Shown: positions 1 to 9,653 of the stretch, one piece after another
Layout: every line of letters begins with the position of its first letter
Numbering within the stretch: the stretch's first letter is position 1
Origin: Siphonodentalium dalli
Lineage: Eukaryota; Mollusca; Scaphopoda; Gadilida; Siphonodentaliidae
Length of the DNA stretch: 64,000 bases
Reading direction: 5' to 3'
Assembly: GCA_032622095.1 (NCBI GenBank)
Contig: CP136062.1
Location: 199,833,887-199,897,886 of the forward strand
Notes under the pieces: generated by a model
What the model was told of the DNA's origin: nothing
Database searches by the model: none
What the model saw: the letters and a program-made list of their open reading frames with translations, nothing else
Made by a program: the position numbers and the translations under genes

Positions 1-206
1 TAGATATATAGAGTATATTTTGGCAATAGTGATAGACCTATACGTAGGGAAGGATATCCCCATAACATCGAGTTTCATTCATTGATTTTCACCAGAGTTA
101 TGGATCTTCTTGAACTTAGAAAATAGCAAAACATATCTTGCATACAAACGTTTAGCATTGCCTACTTTCTAAACTGACATTGCACTTATTAACATCAGTT
201 TATGAT

Positions 207-466
207 GAACCTTTACTATACTAAATATTCATTAATGAGTAGCCCCATTAGGAAATGTTCCTGTAATAATGTCAACAGACGTTTGTTAAACTTATTATCT
301 GAACATTTCCCACTAATGAATAGGAATCCTGCTTTTGTATTATCTTTTCATCGCTCGGTATTCTGCTAAATTTACCTGAACACTCCTCCAAAATGCACAA
401 TAGACTATTCCAAAGTATACAGTTATAAATGGGTGGGAGAATCCATTTAGTGAAGAAAGGGTTAAT
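207..466. mobile_element. MITE, AACCCTT family with ACTAAATA...ATGAGTAG end
   Basis: A repeat of about 260 bp, from ACCTTTACTATACTAAATAT to TTTAGTGAAGAAAGGGTTAA. The same consensus recurs inverted at 19741-19997 and in pieces at 9443-9653, 19167-19313, 33371-33555 and 59826-59937. Shared blocks include GGAAATGTTCAGATAATAAG and TGGAATRGTCTAYTATTCAT. Ends resemble the AACCCTT ends of the other local MITEs. It lies just 5' of an EIF2S2 acceptor. Confidence 0.7.
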
Positions 467-498
467 AGATCTCTATGTGTCATCTTTCTATTTTTCAG

Positions 499-566
499 AG
501 CAGGATGGCGGAGAGATGCATGAGAAGTCATGGATGGGGTCTGATCGCGACTACACATATGATGAG
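499..566 (+). CDS. EIF2S2: EIF2S2 internal exon (first visible), eIF2 beta segment ending MGSDRDYTYDE
   Basis: This exon encodes QDGGEMHEKSW followed by MGSDRDYTYDE. It corresponds to the conserved stretch just before the ELLNRVFNIM core of eukaryotic initiation factor 2 subunit beta, which I know from the vertebrate protein. The acceptor is a pyrimidine tract ending ttttcag at 498 (a second AG at 500 is equally possible, shifting the start by two bases). The donor is gtatgt at 567. The last codon GAG is complete, so it joins in phase 0 to the exon at 3334. eIF2 beta is part of the eIF2 heterotrimer that brings initiator Met-tRNA to the 40S ribosome. The exon sits only 32 bases after a MITE, and its 3' part is repeated downstream. 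Confidence 0.85.
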
Positions 567-943
567 GTATGTATAGGTCATGGATGGGGTCTGATCACGA
601 CTACACATATGACATTTGCTGCAGCTGCCATTTCTCAGAAGGGTGGTTGAAAATATTGTATGAAGTCATGAATGGTTCTTATCGCGACTACACATATGAT
701 GAGGTATGTATAGCACTAGCATTTGCTGTAACTGCCATTTCTCGATAGGGTGGTTGAACATATTGTTAGATGTCATGTATGGGGTCTGATCGTGACTACA
801 CATATGATGAGGTATGTATAGCACAAGCGTTTGCTGCAGGTGCCATTTCTCGGGAGGGTGGTTGAAAATATTGTAAGATGTCATGTATGGGGTCTGATCG
901 CGACTACACATATGATGAGGTATGTATAGCACAAGCGTTTGCT
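528..943 (+). repeat. tandem repeat of about 108 bp derived from the EIF2S2 exon end and splice donor
   Basis: The exon end TCATGGATGGGGTCTGATCG through GATGAG|gtatgtatag is followed by further degenerate copies starting near 577, 664, 770 and 878. Donor-like GAG|gtatgtatag recurs at 704, 812 and 920, spaced exactly 108 bases. Copies starting at 770 and 878 still encode MGSDRDYTYDE. The copy at 577 lost its donor and the copy at 664 has a stop. Each unit ends with GCCATTTCTC and GGTGGTTGAAAATATTGT, which is intronic sequence. The last copy is split by the element at 944-1768 and resumes at 1769-1808. Confidence 0.9.
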
Positions 944-1768
944 CAGTCTGGGTGAACGTCGACTCTATATTTGAAATCTAGAGTCTGGAGCTAATGTCGC
1001 CAAAACCATTTCTATTCAGCGAAGAGCTCCCCAAAATGACGTCACGGATTTAAAAAAATACATCGATGATTGACAGGTGTCCCCACGTGTTATTTGTTGT
1101 GCTTCGCAAACAATGGCCTGTGTCGCGACATGAACTTACAGAAGATAATATTTGTCGTGTGCGACTATTCTTTTTCGGGAGATGAACTCGCTGCATCAAC
1201 CGGAAAGCTGCATCCGAGAGTAAAAAATAAGGTCATCATCAAAAATGATGCTTTAGAACTATTTAAAAGCATAAAATTAAGTCATTTCCTCGGTGTTTAA
1301 CTTTCAGATGACTTTTTTACGACAAATAATTTGATTTGCAAACCATGTTACAATAAAGTAAATCAAATACACGGACATGAGTGAGTTCTATTTATATTTA
1401 TGGGAGGCCAAGTTGGTACCATGCGCAGGCCTATCTATCAGGTCTAGCACATCCTTCAAATTAATCCGAATCGTACCGAATAATTTCGAAGCCATTTTTT
1501 CTGTCTGTTGTATTTGCAAGCATCGCTTTCGATCGGAGAAATACCGACGAAATTCCGCTCTGTTACTATATTTAGAGGTGACATTGTGGGAGTCTCCGCC
1601 CACTAACACTTGTTTATTAACCCATACGGTTTCATTGGACGGAAAATAATTTACGCAATCAATCAGATTACGGAATCCCGAGGACTTGGAAATGAGATAG
1701 CGATGTTATCCGTCAGACCTAATATTCAATGTTGTAATGAATATTTAGGTATGAGTTTACTCAGACTG
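944..1768. mobile_element. non-autonomous hAT-like element, 825 bp, inserted in the EIF2S2 repeat
   Basis: Termini are CAGTCTGGGTGAAC and, on the other strand, CAGTCTGAGTAAAC (12 of 14 match). Flanks are GCGTTTGCT (935-943) and GTGTTTGCT (1769-1777), an 8-9 bp duplication with one mismatch. CAG...CTG ends plus an 8-bp duplication suggest hAT; a P-type element is an alternative. The tandem-repeat unit continues on both sides, so the insertion is proven by the interrupted unit. Short ORFs inside (1130-1300, 1377-1649) match nothing I recognise. Confidence 0.75.
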
Positions 1769-2028
1769 GTGTTTGCTGTAGTTGCCATTTCTCAGGAAGG
1801 TGGTTGAAAACTTCAAATTTTTTAGTTTGCCTCAGAAATTCGCTCGGTTCCCAGATGACAAATTTGACCTTCACATCGTTATTGTTTGTTTTTGTATATT
1901 TCTAATTGGTATAAACTTAATAAATAATTAAATGTTCTTCTGTGTTCAAGACTGGTCAAGACAGGAAAATCCCGAAATTGAGGCAGATGATATTCTAAAA
2001 AGAAGTTCAATAAAATATAATGATTAGA

Positions 2029-2756
2029 GCATGTATTGTCGATGGCCGCTCTAATTTAGTGCCCCTCCGCTCTGCATCGGGAACCTCATCACTTCCTCAA
2101 GCATGTATTGTCGATGGCCACTAATTTAGTGCCCCTCCGCTCTACATCGGGAACCTCATCACTCCCTTGAGCATGTATTGTCAATGGCCACTCTAATTTA
2201 GTGCCCCTCCGCTCTGCATCTGGAACCTCATCACTCCCTCAAGCATGTATTGTCGATGGCTACTCTAATTTAGTGCCCCTCCGCTCTGCATCGGGAACCT
2301 CATCACTCCCTCGAGCATGTATTGTCGATGGCCACTCTAATTTAGTGCCCCTCCGCTCTGCATCGGGAACCTCATCACTCCCTCAAGCATGTATTGTCGA
2401 TGGCCACTCTAATTTAGTGCCCCTGTGCTCTGCATCGGGAACCTCATCACTCCCTTGAGCATGTATTGTCGATGGCCACTCTAATTTAGTGCCCCTCCGC
2501 TCTGCATCTGGAACCTCATCACTCCCTCAAGCATGTATTGTCGATGGCTACTCTAATTTAGTGCCCCTCCGCTCTGCATCTGGAACCTCATCACTCCCTC
2601 AAGCATGTATTGTCGATGGCCACTCTAATTTAGTGCCCCTCCGCTCTGCATCTGGAACCTCATCACTCCCTCGAGCATGTATTGTCGATGGCCACTCTAA
2701 TTTAGTGCCCCCTCCGCTCTGCATCGGGAACTCCCATCAATCCCTCGGGCACTAAA
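2029..2756 (+). repeat. 72-bp minisatellite, about 10 copies
   Basis: Units begin GCATGTATTGTCGATGGCCA at 2029, 2101, 2171, 2243, 2315, 2387, 2459, 2531, 2603 and 2675. Nine of ten spacings are exactly 72 bases; one is 70. As 72 is divisible by three, the array stays open as a 24-residue repeat (IVDGHSNLVPLRSASGTSSL and PQAC), but it lies in an EIF2S2 intron with no start context. Copies differ mainly at ATCGGG/ATCTGG and CTCAA/CTCGA. Confidence 0.95.
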
Positions 2757-2878
2757 TTGGCGTAGTCAACTCCAAGCCATTCTTTAGTCCTTAAATAAAA
2801 GCCATTGATTAAAAAGAATTGAGCAATCATCAAATCCTTGGAAAGGTGGTTAAGTCGTCATTGAATTGTTTTACTTTA

Positions 2879-3232
2879 ACCCTTTACCCAATAGAACGGC
2901 CCTGTGCTAATGCATTCTCTTATATATGCGAGTCGACCATAGGTCGCCTCGCATATATAAGAGAATGCATTGGCTTAACACATTAAAAATTATAAAAAAA
3001 AGGATTTTTTTAGGCCAATGCATTCTCTTATATATGCGAGGCGACCTATGGTCGACTCGCATATATAAGAGAATGCATTGGCACAGGGCATAACTGTAAC
3101 CATCACAATGTGGTCAAGGAGCCGGTTCCAATGATATCCATATTTGTATGGTTCTATTGAGACAGACCGAAGATATTTTAGGCTGTTGAAGCTTTATTTG
3201 GCCGGTTTTGGCCGGTTTGTTGGGTAAAGGGT
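2879..3232 (+). mobile_element. double-palindrome MITE, family 1 (ACCCTTTACCC ends), copy A
   Basis: Flanked by TA on both sides (2877-2878, 3233-3234), with ends ACCCTTTACCCAA and TTGGGTAAAGGGT. Inside are two hairpins of about 68 bp, each made of GCCAATGCATTCTCTTATAT and its complement around a GTCGACCATAGGTCGCC centre, and the two hairpins are inverted relative to each other. The right shoulder carries a unique stretch CAATGTGGTCAAGGAGCCGG shared with copies B, C and D. Confidence 0.9.
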
Positions 3233-3333
3233 TAAAACCTAGGCAAACTCGAATTAAAATTGCATTCCTAATTTGAAACTTATATTCCCTTCTCCTACAT
3301 TTTGTAAGTTGGCTTCTCTTTCTTCTTGTTCAG

Positions 3334-3482
3334 CTACTTGAGAGAGTATTCAACATTATGCGGGAGAAGAACCCCGACATGGTGGCTGGTGAGAAGAAAC
3401 GATTCATAATGAGACCGCCACAAGTTCTCAGGGTCGGTGCCAGGAAAACTGCATTTGCTAACTTCTCTGAAGTGTGCCGATT
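3334..3482 (+). CDS. EIF2S2: EIF2S2 exon, eIF2 beta core ([15 protein letters not shown]...)
   Basis: The exon is 149 bases after a tttcttcttgttcag acceptor, with donor gtgagt at 3483. It encodes [20 protein letters not shown], then a basic stretch, then [18 protein letters not shown] and SEVCRL. This is nearly colinear with the vertebrate eIF2 beta region that binds eIF2 gamma and precedes the conserved HRQPKH motif. It ends after two bases of a Leu codon, matching the first base of the next exon. The preceding intron, about 2.77 kb, carries the exon-derived tandem repeat, a hAT-like insertion, a 72-bp minisatellite and a MITE. Confidence 0.97.
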
Positions 3483-4071
3483 GTGAGTAAATAATAAGTG
3501 AAATAAATATCCTCCAAAACCTAGTCCAACTTTTCTGGGAAGATTCTTTGGGTGGCTAGGGTGAACTCTGTTGGATCAAGTGGTATAGGCTGGACAATTA
3601 CACGCTGTCCAATTGCAAGGCCAAATAAATATAGAATTCAACTTTCTCCCCATCTATAGTTTCATGTGTATACATATAAAGCTACACCTGTAAATATTCT
3701 CAGTGTTTATTTGACTATTTAGTGGACTCTTGCTAATCGGGAGGCAAGATTTCACATCGAATCGAAACAAACCACCGTAATTGAAAGTTCAGCATCATCG
3801 GAATCAACAAGATGTGTTTTTATCATAATAGTTGATACGTGATGGTTATCTCCTGTCTATTTAACCACTATAGTTTGAAATTTTATCGATTCATCACGGT
3901 CATTTAATATTGATGCAAACATTTTGCAAATGTTTTGCATGATTTTACATCACATCGAATCTCAAGCATTCACAGGAGTCTTTTATTTAGAGAATCTGGA
4001 ATAGTGTTGTCTAAATGTTGGGTCTATATATTTAAAATTATTTTACTGATTATATCTATTTATATTTATAG

Positions 4072-4128
4072 GTTACATAGGCAGCCTAAGCATGTGTTAG
4101 CCTTCCTCTTAGCTGAATTGGGTACAAG
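4072..4128 (+). CDS. EIF2S2: EIF2S2 exon (LHRQPKHVLAFLLAELGT)
   Basis: A 57-base exon between acceptor tttatag (ending 4071) and donor gtgagc (4129). It reads LLHRQPKHVLAFLLAELGT in the phase left by the previous exon. The motif is a hallmark of eIF2 beta and eIF5-type N-terminal folds. It ends after AG of a Ser codon, completed by the T that opens the next exon. The small size and perfect phase support a functional splice chain. Confidence 0.96.
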
Positions 4129-4543
4129 GTGAGCAATGATTTTTGATACACAACTCAATTCTCCACATGATTTGTGCCTGCAGTTTGACAATTAACTGGC
4201 AAAAGTAAACCCACAAAGCTCTGATGCTGATATTAAATGCAAAACAATAACACAAAACCACACTATCAGAAAAATGGAAAATGTAGAGGGAACTTATTGG
4301 CATATACAGTCATTTAATCTGATATAAAAATTACATTGTGCTACTAGTATACCTGTATGACATGGCGATAACCAATATTGATCTAATACCCCTGATTATT
4401 CACAATTGTTATTGTCTGTAAATTGACACCTCTCCATTATAACATGTGATCCTAAATTTCCTCCAGTGCCTGTCAATTGTTCTGGAGTTACAATTAGTAC
4501 ACTTTAATGCTGCACCAGTGCTGCTCCCATCATGAAAGGGTTA

Positions 4544-4888
4544 ACCCTTTACCCAACAAACTGGCCAAATAAAGCTTCAACAGCCTAAAATATCTTCGGT
4601 CTGTCTCAATAGAACCATACAAATATGGATATCATTGGAACCGGCTCCTTGACCACATTGTGATAGTTACAGTTATGCCCTGTGCCAATGCATTCTCTTA
4701 TATATGCTAGTCGACCATAGGTCGCCTCGCATATATAAGAGAATGCATTGACCATTTTTTCTTACATTCTTTAACAATTTTTAATGTGTTAAGCCAATGC
4801 ATTCTCTTATATATGCGAGGCGACCTATGGTCGACTCGCATATATAAGAGAATGCATTGGCACAGGGCCCTTCTGTTGGGTAAAGGGT
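4544..4888 (-). mobile_element. double-palindrome MITE, family 1, copy B
   Basis: The same element as 2879-3232 in opposite orientation, TA-flanked (4542-4543, 4889-4890), within an EIF2S2 intron. Immediately upstream (about 4440-4542) is the tail of a family-3 element ending CTGCTCCCATCATGAAAGGG. The two MITEs therefore abut. Confidence 0.9.
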
Positions 4889-5475
4889 TATGTGTCTCTT
4901 CTCAGCATTTAGCACGGGTCTCATGCTATAAAGTGGAATTGAAATTGATTCGGGCAACAGACTAGTCAGCACTAGCATCTGTTGATTTCTAAAATATTTT
5001 ATAGATGAGAGAAATAATATTACCTACTTTATTAAATAAGTCCTTTATTCTCCTCCTACCCGCATATACACATTTTAATGAAGTTGATTTCAGTGTTACC
5101 CGTACTTTGAATGTTTATCGTCCCAGAATTTGTGCTTTTTGAAAGTTTTATTGCCATGGAAATGATCTTAAAATTATGGCAAATAAACACCTAAAAAAAA
5201 TAAGTTTCCCCTCACATCATACCCTGTATCTCCTATATTATTTATCAAATCATTAATTATCCAAATCGACAGAGATGACCAAGCGCAACTTTGGCTGAAA
5301 ATCCTTACTGAATGAATATGTTGAAGTTCACTCTCTCCCCAGTTGCACATAAATTTTATAATTTAAATTTAAATTTAAATACATGTATCTGGACAACTGT
5401 TTTTTTTTCACTTCCGTTTTCTCTGCATTTAATGATTGATTCTTTATTCAGAATCTTATAAATCTCTCTTTTCAG

Positions 5476-5561
5476 TGGTTCAGTGGACGGTATGAATCAG
5501 CTAATCATCAGAGGCAAATATAACCAAAAACAGATTGAAAACGTCATCAGGAAATATATTA
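5476..5561 (+). CDS. EIF2S2: EIF2S2 exon ([20 protein letters not shown]...)
   Basis: An 86-base exon after a tctcttttcag acceptor with donor gtgagt at 5562. It encodes [20 protein letters not shown] then IENVIRKYI, matching the vertebrate eIF2 beta segment that links the core to the zinc finger. It ends one base into a Lys codon, completed by the final exon. The flanking introns hold a double-palindrome MITE at 4544-4888 and a MITE-in-repeat nest at 5626-6165. Confidence 0.96.
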
Positions 5562-5625
5562 GTGAGTTGCTTATTTAATATATGCACCTTCCATGTTTAA
5601 AATCTCTACTTGAGTAAACTTACTA

Positions 5626-5728
5626 CAGTAATGCCCTATATAATCGACTCCTTAACCACAGCAGAATTATGGGTAACTTTTCAGGATTTAGTCGGAAATA
5701 TGGCTTGTTGCAATTCATCGGAAAGCTG
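5626..5728 (+). mobile_element. partial CAGTAATGCCC foldback MITE
   Basis: A left arm only. TA precedes CAGTAATGCCCTATATAATC, and the sequence continues through GGATTTAGTCGGAAATATGG to AATTCATCGGAAAGCT before diverging. It matches the left arms at 5802, 11585 and 24517. Confidence 0.7.
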
Positions 5729-5732
5729 TATA

Positions 5733-6165
5733 TGATAAGTTGTTATACCCTCTGCAACAAATTTATAGGGGATATTCTGGAGTCGCTTGTCTGTCCACCT
5801 ACAGTAATGCCCTAAATAATCGACTCCTTAACCACAGTAGAATTATTGGTAATTTTTCAGGATTTAGTCGGAAATATGGCTTGTTGCCATTCATCGGAAA
5901 GCTCTCAGTCGATTATTTAGGGCATTACTGTATCCATCCATAGACACAACATTGTGTGAGATTTCTTCGTTTTCTTGTCCATGGTTTCGGCACAGATATT
6001 TTCCATCATGGGAGGAGACTCAGTTACCTGTAGTTATGTATCCTGTGATTATAGGGTCTTTGTTATGGAACTATAAGTCCCCATTGTTAGCACATTTGTA
6101 CATGGCAGATGGCCAGGATGGGTGATGTATTTTTAATCCCATTGTGACAGCCACACCTCTAATTT
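5733..6165 (+). repeat. dispersed repeat of the TATACCC...CTGTCC type, interrupted by a MITE
   Basis: Blocks 5733-5799 (ATACCCTCTGCAACAAATTT, CTTGTCTGTCC) and 5933-6165 (TTTCGGCACAGATATTTTCC, CCATTGTGACAGCCACACCT) correspond to the repeat at 14336-15118, which ends CCCATTGGGACAGTCACACC. They are separated by the CAGTAATGCCC MITE at 5802-5930. All lies in the last EIF2S2 intron. Confidence 0.65.
5802..5930 (+). mobile_element. CAGTAATGCCC foldback MITE with shortened right arm
   Basis: TA-flanked (5800-5801, 5931-5932), starting CAGTAATGCCCTAAATAATC and ending TTATTTAGGGCATTACTG. The left arm is full but the right arm is cut to about 25 bp, so it is an internal-deletion form. It splits the repeat at 5733-6165. 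Confidence 0.85.
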
Positions 6166-6271
6166 TTAGCACATAATCTGGGAATGATTGTAACAATGGG
6201 ATTGTGCTCTGAAAAAATGGAGACACTTTTTCATCGTACCTAATCACAATCATATATCCTTCTATTTGCAG

Positions 6272-6453
6272 AGGAGTATGTCACGTGTCACACATGCAGA
6301 TCACCCGACACTGTGTTACAAAAAGACACTCGTTTGTACTTCCTCCAGTGTGAAACGTGTGGATCACGGTGTTCTGTAGCAACTATCAAGACAGGTTTCC
6401 AGGCAGTCACAAGCAAACAAGTTCGACAGGCTATCAGAGCCAAGACTGCTTAA
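6272..6453 (+). CDS. EIF2S2: EIF2S2 terminal coding exon, C4 zinc finger and stop
   Basis: The acceptor is tatttgcag ending 6271; the exon reads to TAA at 6451-6453. It encodes [13 protein letters not shown], a spacer, [20 protein letters not shown] and a basic tail ending RAKTA. The two CxxC pairs form the C4 zinc-binding domain used in mRNA binding and start-site selection. Length and the last residues match the C-terminus of the family, so the protein is complete at this end. From phase-0 start at 501 the five exons give 179 residues, roughly the C-terminal half of a usual protein of about 330 residues. The lysine-rich N-terminus lies outside the window. No frameshift or stop was seen. Confidence 0.97.
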
Positions 6454-6630
6454 AACTGCGATATCTGTGATTCTCAAAAACCATTAATTCATTGGAAGTT
6501 CATTGGAAGAATTTGTCTACCTGAAGAGAATGAAATTTCACTCAAGTGTTTTTTGCGAGGAATGTGTGAATTGTCCCCACCTTGTTCAGGAAGTATACTA
6601 TTCTACCTGAAGGCAGAGCTGACACTATGA

Positions 6631-6636
6631 AATAAA
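6631..6636 (+). promoter_or_regulatory. candidate EIF2S2 polyadenylation signal AATAAA
   Basis: A canonical AATAAA lies about 180 bases after the EIF2S2 stop codon. It is the first such hexamer in the 3' flank. The mature end would imply a 3' UTR of about 200 bases. Confidence 0.5.
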
Positions 6637-7143
6637 GTAGCAGTTCGGTATCAATCGGTTCAGATGCATCACCACTCTACATTTAGACAGAGAAATTTCC
6701 ATATTTGTCACCAGATTAAACATGCATAGGTTAAAGCTCTATATAACTATCAACAATATTTTTTTCAGCAATTTTATGGTTTTGTAAAGTAGCTGAAATT
6801 GAGCACCTATTGTGAAGATGCATACATTTCCCTGTGTAAGCCATTCTTTCATGCAAACAGACATCATCGGGAATTGCAAAAATAGACTGTTTGCTCTTGA
6901 GATTATTTTACCAATTTGGAGAATAGTTTCTTATATTGGCTAAATTCTACTCTGGGAGTTTAAAATTTAAATTATGATTATGCAATGGCAGAAATCATAT
7001 TTATTAATTTTGAACACTTGTCTATAATTTGGGTATAATGGTATTATATATTTATATATATATATATATATATAATGATTTATTTCAGGCATGAAATGCC
7101 CATATATAGGTTTACAATTACATAAACATATATTATAAAGTTA

Positions 7144-7290
7144 TTATACAATGTTGTTTACAGTATGTGTTTTTCTTGTACGAGTCCAGGTTGTGGTGAA
7201 AAGTCATATTGGACGAGACACGCCAGTCGTTTTCACCACAACATGGGACGAGTACAAGAAAAACTCATACTGTACACAACATTGTATAAT
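7144..7290. mobile_element. foldback element, about 147 bp
   Basis: The left arm (TATACAATGTTGTTTACAGT onward to GGTTGTGGTGAAAA) is the near-perfect complement of the right arm ending CACAACATTGTATA. Arms are about 58 bp, with a loop of about 28 bp around CATATTGGACGAGACACG. The ORFs spanning it at 7151-7434 are hairpin artefacts. Confidence 0.75.
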
Positions 7291-8127
7291 GACATTTTTA
7301 TTATCCATCTGTATGTTTATCCAAATTTTGGAAATAAAACTTTTGTGGTTATTTTTGGTATATGTCGGCACTTAATTCTCTATAAAAGCCTGTACCGTAT
7401 ATTGATCATCAGAAAGCATGATTTGGAAAAGTAAACACGGAAGTGAGAACTGAACTCAATGCGGAAGTGAAACGTCTGCTAAAATCCATCAATGTTGCGC
7501 GCGCATCACAATTTCACCGATTCATTTCGCAATAGAGTTAATTCGTGACGTCACGGAGTCCAATATGAGAAGTCATATTGTACAGTCGGGAGTCCAATAT
7601 GACTTTCGGGAGTCCAGTATGACTTTTTCCAGGACTATCACGTGGCGGCTTTTGCCCAATCGGAAATGGTGTTAGTTAAGGGATGGATAATAAATAACAT
7701 TAATGAGTATCTAAAGACTTATCTGAAGAATATATAATATAGATGAAGCTTGTTTTTCTTTAGTAAGAGGACATCTATAAGAAAATGCATATTTCGACTT
7801 GATGCATACAGATGATACGATAATCAAAATTTGATTCAACAGATGTCTTTAAACACTAGGGTCGTTACATTTGCATTTTTTTATTGTGACACACATGACT
7901 TGTGAGATATTTGTGAGACTTGTGAGTGTGGAGTATGATGTTATTGTGATCCTTCTGTGATGTATATAAATCATGTAAAAATTTTCATATATATGAAATT
8001 CGAAAACCTGTCATCGTCACTCTCTGAGGGGGAGGCCATAACTAGTAGAAAATTATAAGTCAGATACGGGGATGTCCATCTTGGAGAATTTGTGCATGCA
8101 TCGGGGTCTGCCCACAGGGCCTTGTTA

Positions 8128-8498
8128 ACCCTTTACCCAACAAACCGGCCAAAAATGGCCAAATAAAGCTGCAACAGCCTAAATTATCTTGGGTCTGTCT
8201 CAATAAAACCATACAAATATGGATATTATTGGAACCGGCTCATTGACCACATTGTGATGGTTACAGTTATGCCCTGTGCCAATGCATTCTCTTATATATG
8301 CGAGTCGACCATAGGTCGCCTCGCATATATAAGAGAATGCATTGGCCTAAAAACCATTTTTTCTTACATTCTTTAACAATTTTATAATTTTTAATGTGTT
8401 AAGCCAATGCATTCTCTTATATATGCGAGGCGACCTATGGTCGACTCACATATATAAGAGAATGCATTGGCACAGGGCCGTTCTGTTGGGTGAAGGGT
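8128..8498 (-). mobile_element. double-palindrome MITE, family 1, copy C
   Basis: TA-flanked (8126-8127, 8499-8500), same structure as copies A, B and D. Its palindrome centres are intact; one arm has CTCACATATATAAG in place of CTCGCATATATAAG. Confidence 0.9.
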
Positions 8499-8604
8499 TA
8501 AGCGAGCAAAAATATAAGTAAAAAAATTTAAATGGGCAAATTTCTTTATTGACAATGCTATACAAGGGGAACTACAAAATTGAATACATCCTCAATTTAA
8601 TTGG

Positions 8605-9442
8605 CCACAATACACGAACACCTAAACTAATTCTTAATATTCCAACACCATTCACTCGAGTGAACCACAATACACGAACACCTAAACTAATTCTTAATAT
8701 TCCAACACCATTCACTCGAGTGAACCACAATACACGAACACCTAAACTAATTCTTAATATTCCAACACCATTCACTCGAGTGAACCACAATACACGAACA
8801 CCTAAACTAATTCTTAATATTCCAACACCATTCACTCGAGTGAACCACAATACACGAACACCTAAACTAATTCTTAATATTCCAACACCATTCACTCGAG
8901 TGAACCACAATACACGAACACCTAAACTAATTCTTAATATTCCAACACCATTCACTCGAGTGAACCACAATACACGAACACCTAAACTAATTCTTAATAT
9001 TCCAACACCATTCACTCGAGTGAACCACAATACACGAACACCTAAACTAATTCTTAATATTCCAACACCATTCACTCGAGTGAACCACAATACACGAACA
9101 CCTAAACTAATTCTTAATATTCCAACACCATTCACTCGAGTGAACCACAATACACGAACACCTAAACTAATTCTTAACCCTTTGAGTGCCAGGTCGATTT
9201 TTGTATCAACCCATATACCCTGTGCCAATGCATTCTCTTATATATGCGAGTCGACCATAGGTCGCCTTGCATATATAAGAGAATGCATTGGCCTAACAAT
9301 TGTTTGTTTTTTTGTTTTTTTTTACAATTTTAATAATTTATTCTTATATTCTTTAACAGACTTATTTTGTAGGTTTAGGGCCGATCTCATCGGCCCCTGG
9401 CACTCAAAGGGTTAATATTCCAACACCATTCACTCGAGTGAA
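8605..9442. repeat. near-perfect 60-bp tandem array, about 10 copies, split by a MITE
   Basis: The unit begins CCACAATACACGAACACCTA and ends CATTCACTCGAGTGAA. From 8641 to 9120 the sequence repeats identically every 60 bases. The array is cut after TTCT by a MITE (9177-9412) and resumes ATATTCCAACACC to 9442. Because 60 is divisible by three, both strands stay open (288 aa plus, 218 aa minus), which is a periodicity artefact rather than coding. Each unit contains the palindrome TTCACTCGAGTGAA. Confidence 0.97.
9177..9412 (+). mobile_element. single-palindrome MITE, family 2 (ACCCTTTGAGTGCC ends)
   Basis: Ends are ACCCTTTGAGTGCCAGG and CCTGGCACTCAAAGGGT, with TA on both sides (9175-9176, 9413-9414). 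The uninterrupted 60-bp unit reads ATTCTTAATATTCC, so the empty site had a single TA and the duplication is proven. The interior has one copy of the GCCAATGCATTCTC hairpin seen in family 1, plus AGGGCCGATCTCATCGGCCC. A second copy is at 41590-41830. Confidence 0.95.
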
Positions 9443-9653
9443 CTGGAATGGTCCATTATTCATTGGAGGGATGTTAAGAAATTATAAGCAGATGACAGAC
9501 AAGCAAGCAGATTATACAAGTGCAGAGAAGAATTGCTATTCATTTGTGGGAATGTTAAGATAATCCATTTAATTAATGGCCGTTAGTTGAACTTATTAAC
9601 TAAACAATGTTGAAGGGAACTACTTATCAATGAGTATTTAGTAATGAAAGGGT
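9443..9653 (-). mobile_element. truncated MITE, AACCCTT/ATGAGTA family
   Basis: Starts abruptly TGGAATGGTCCATTATTCAT at the exact end of the 60-bp array and ends CAATGAGTATTTAGTAATGA then AAGGGTTAA. It matches 19741-19997 from the internal GGAATGGTCTA onward, so the left third is missing. Confidence 0.65.

Noticed and set aside
2029-2756. CRISPR-like array
   Set aside because: The units are contiguous with no unique spacers, in an intron of a eukaryotic gene; it is a minisatellite. The same applies to the 60-bp array at 8605.
8549-9415. Open frames of 288 aa (plus) and 218 aa (minus) as a repeat protein gene
   Set aside because: They come from a 60-bp tandem repeat open on both strands; no start context or non-repeat domain, and the frame runs into a MITE.
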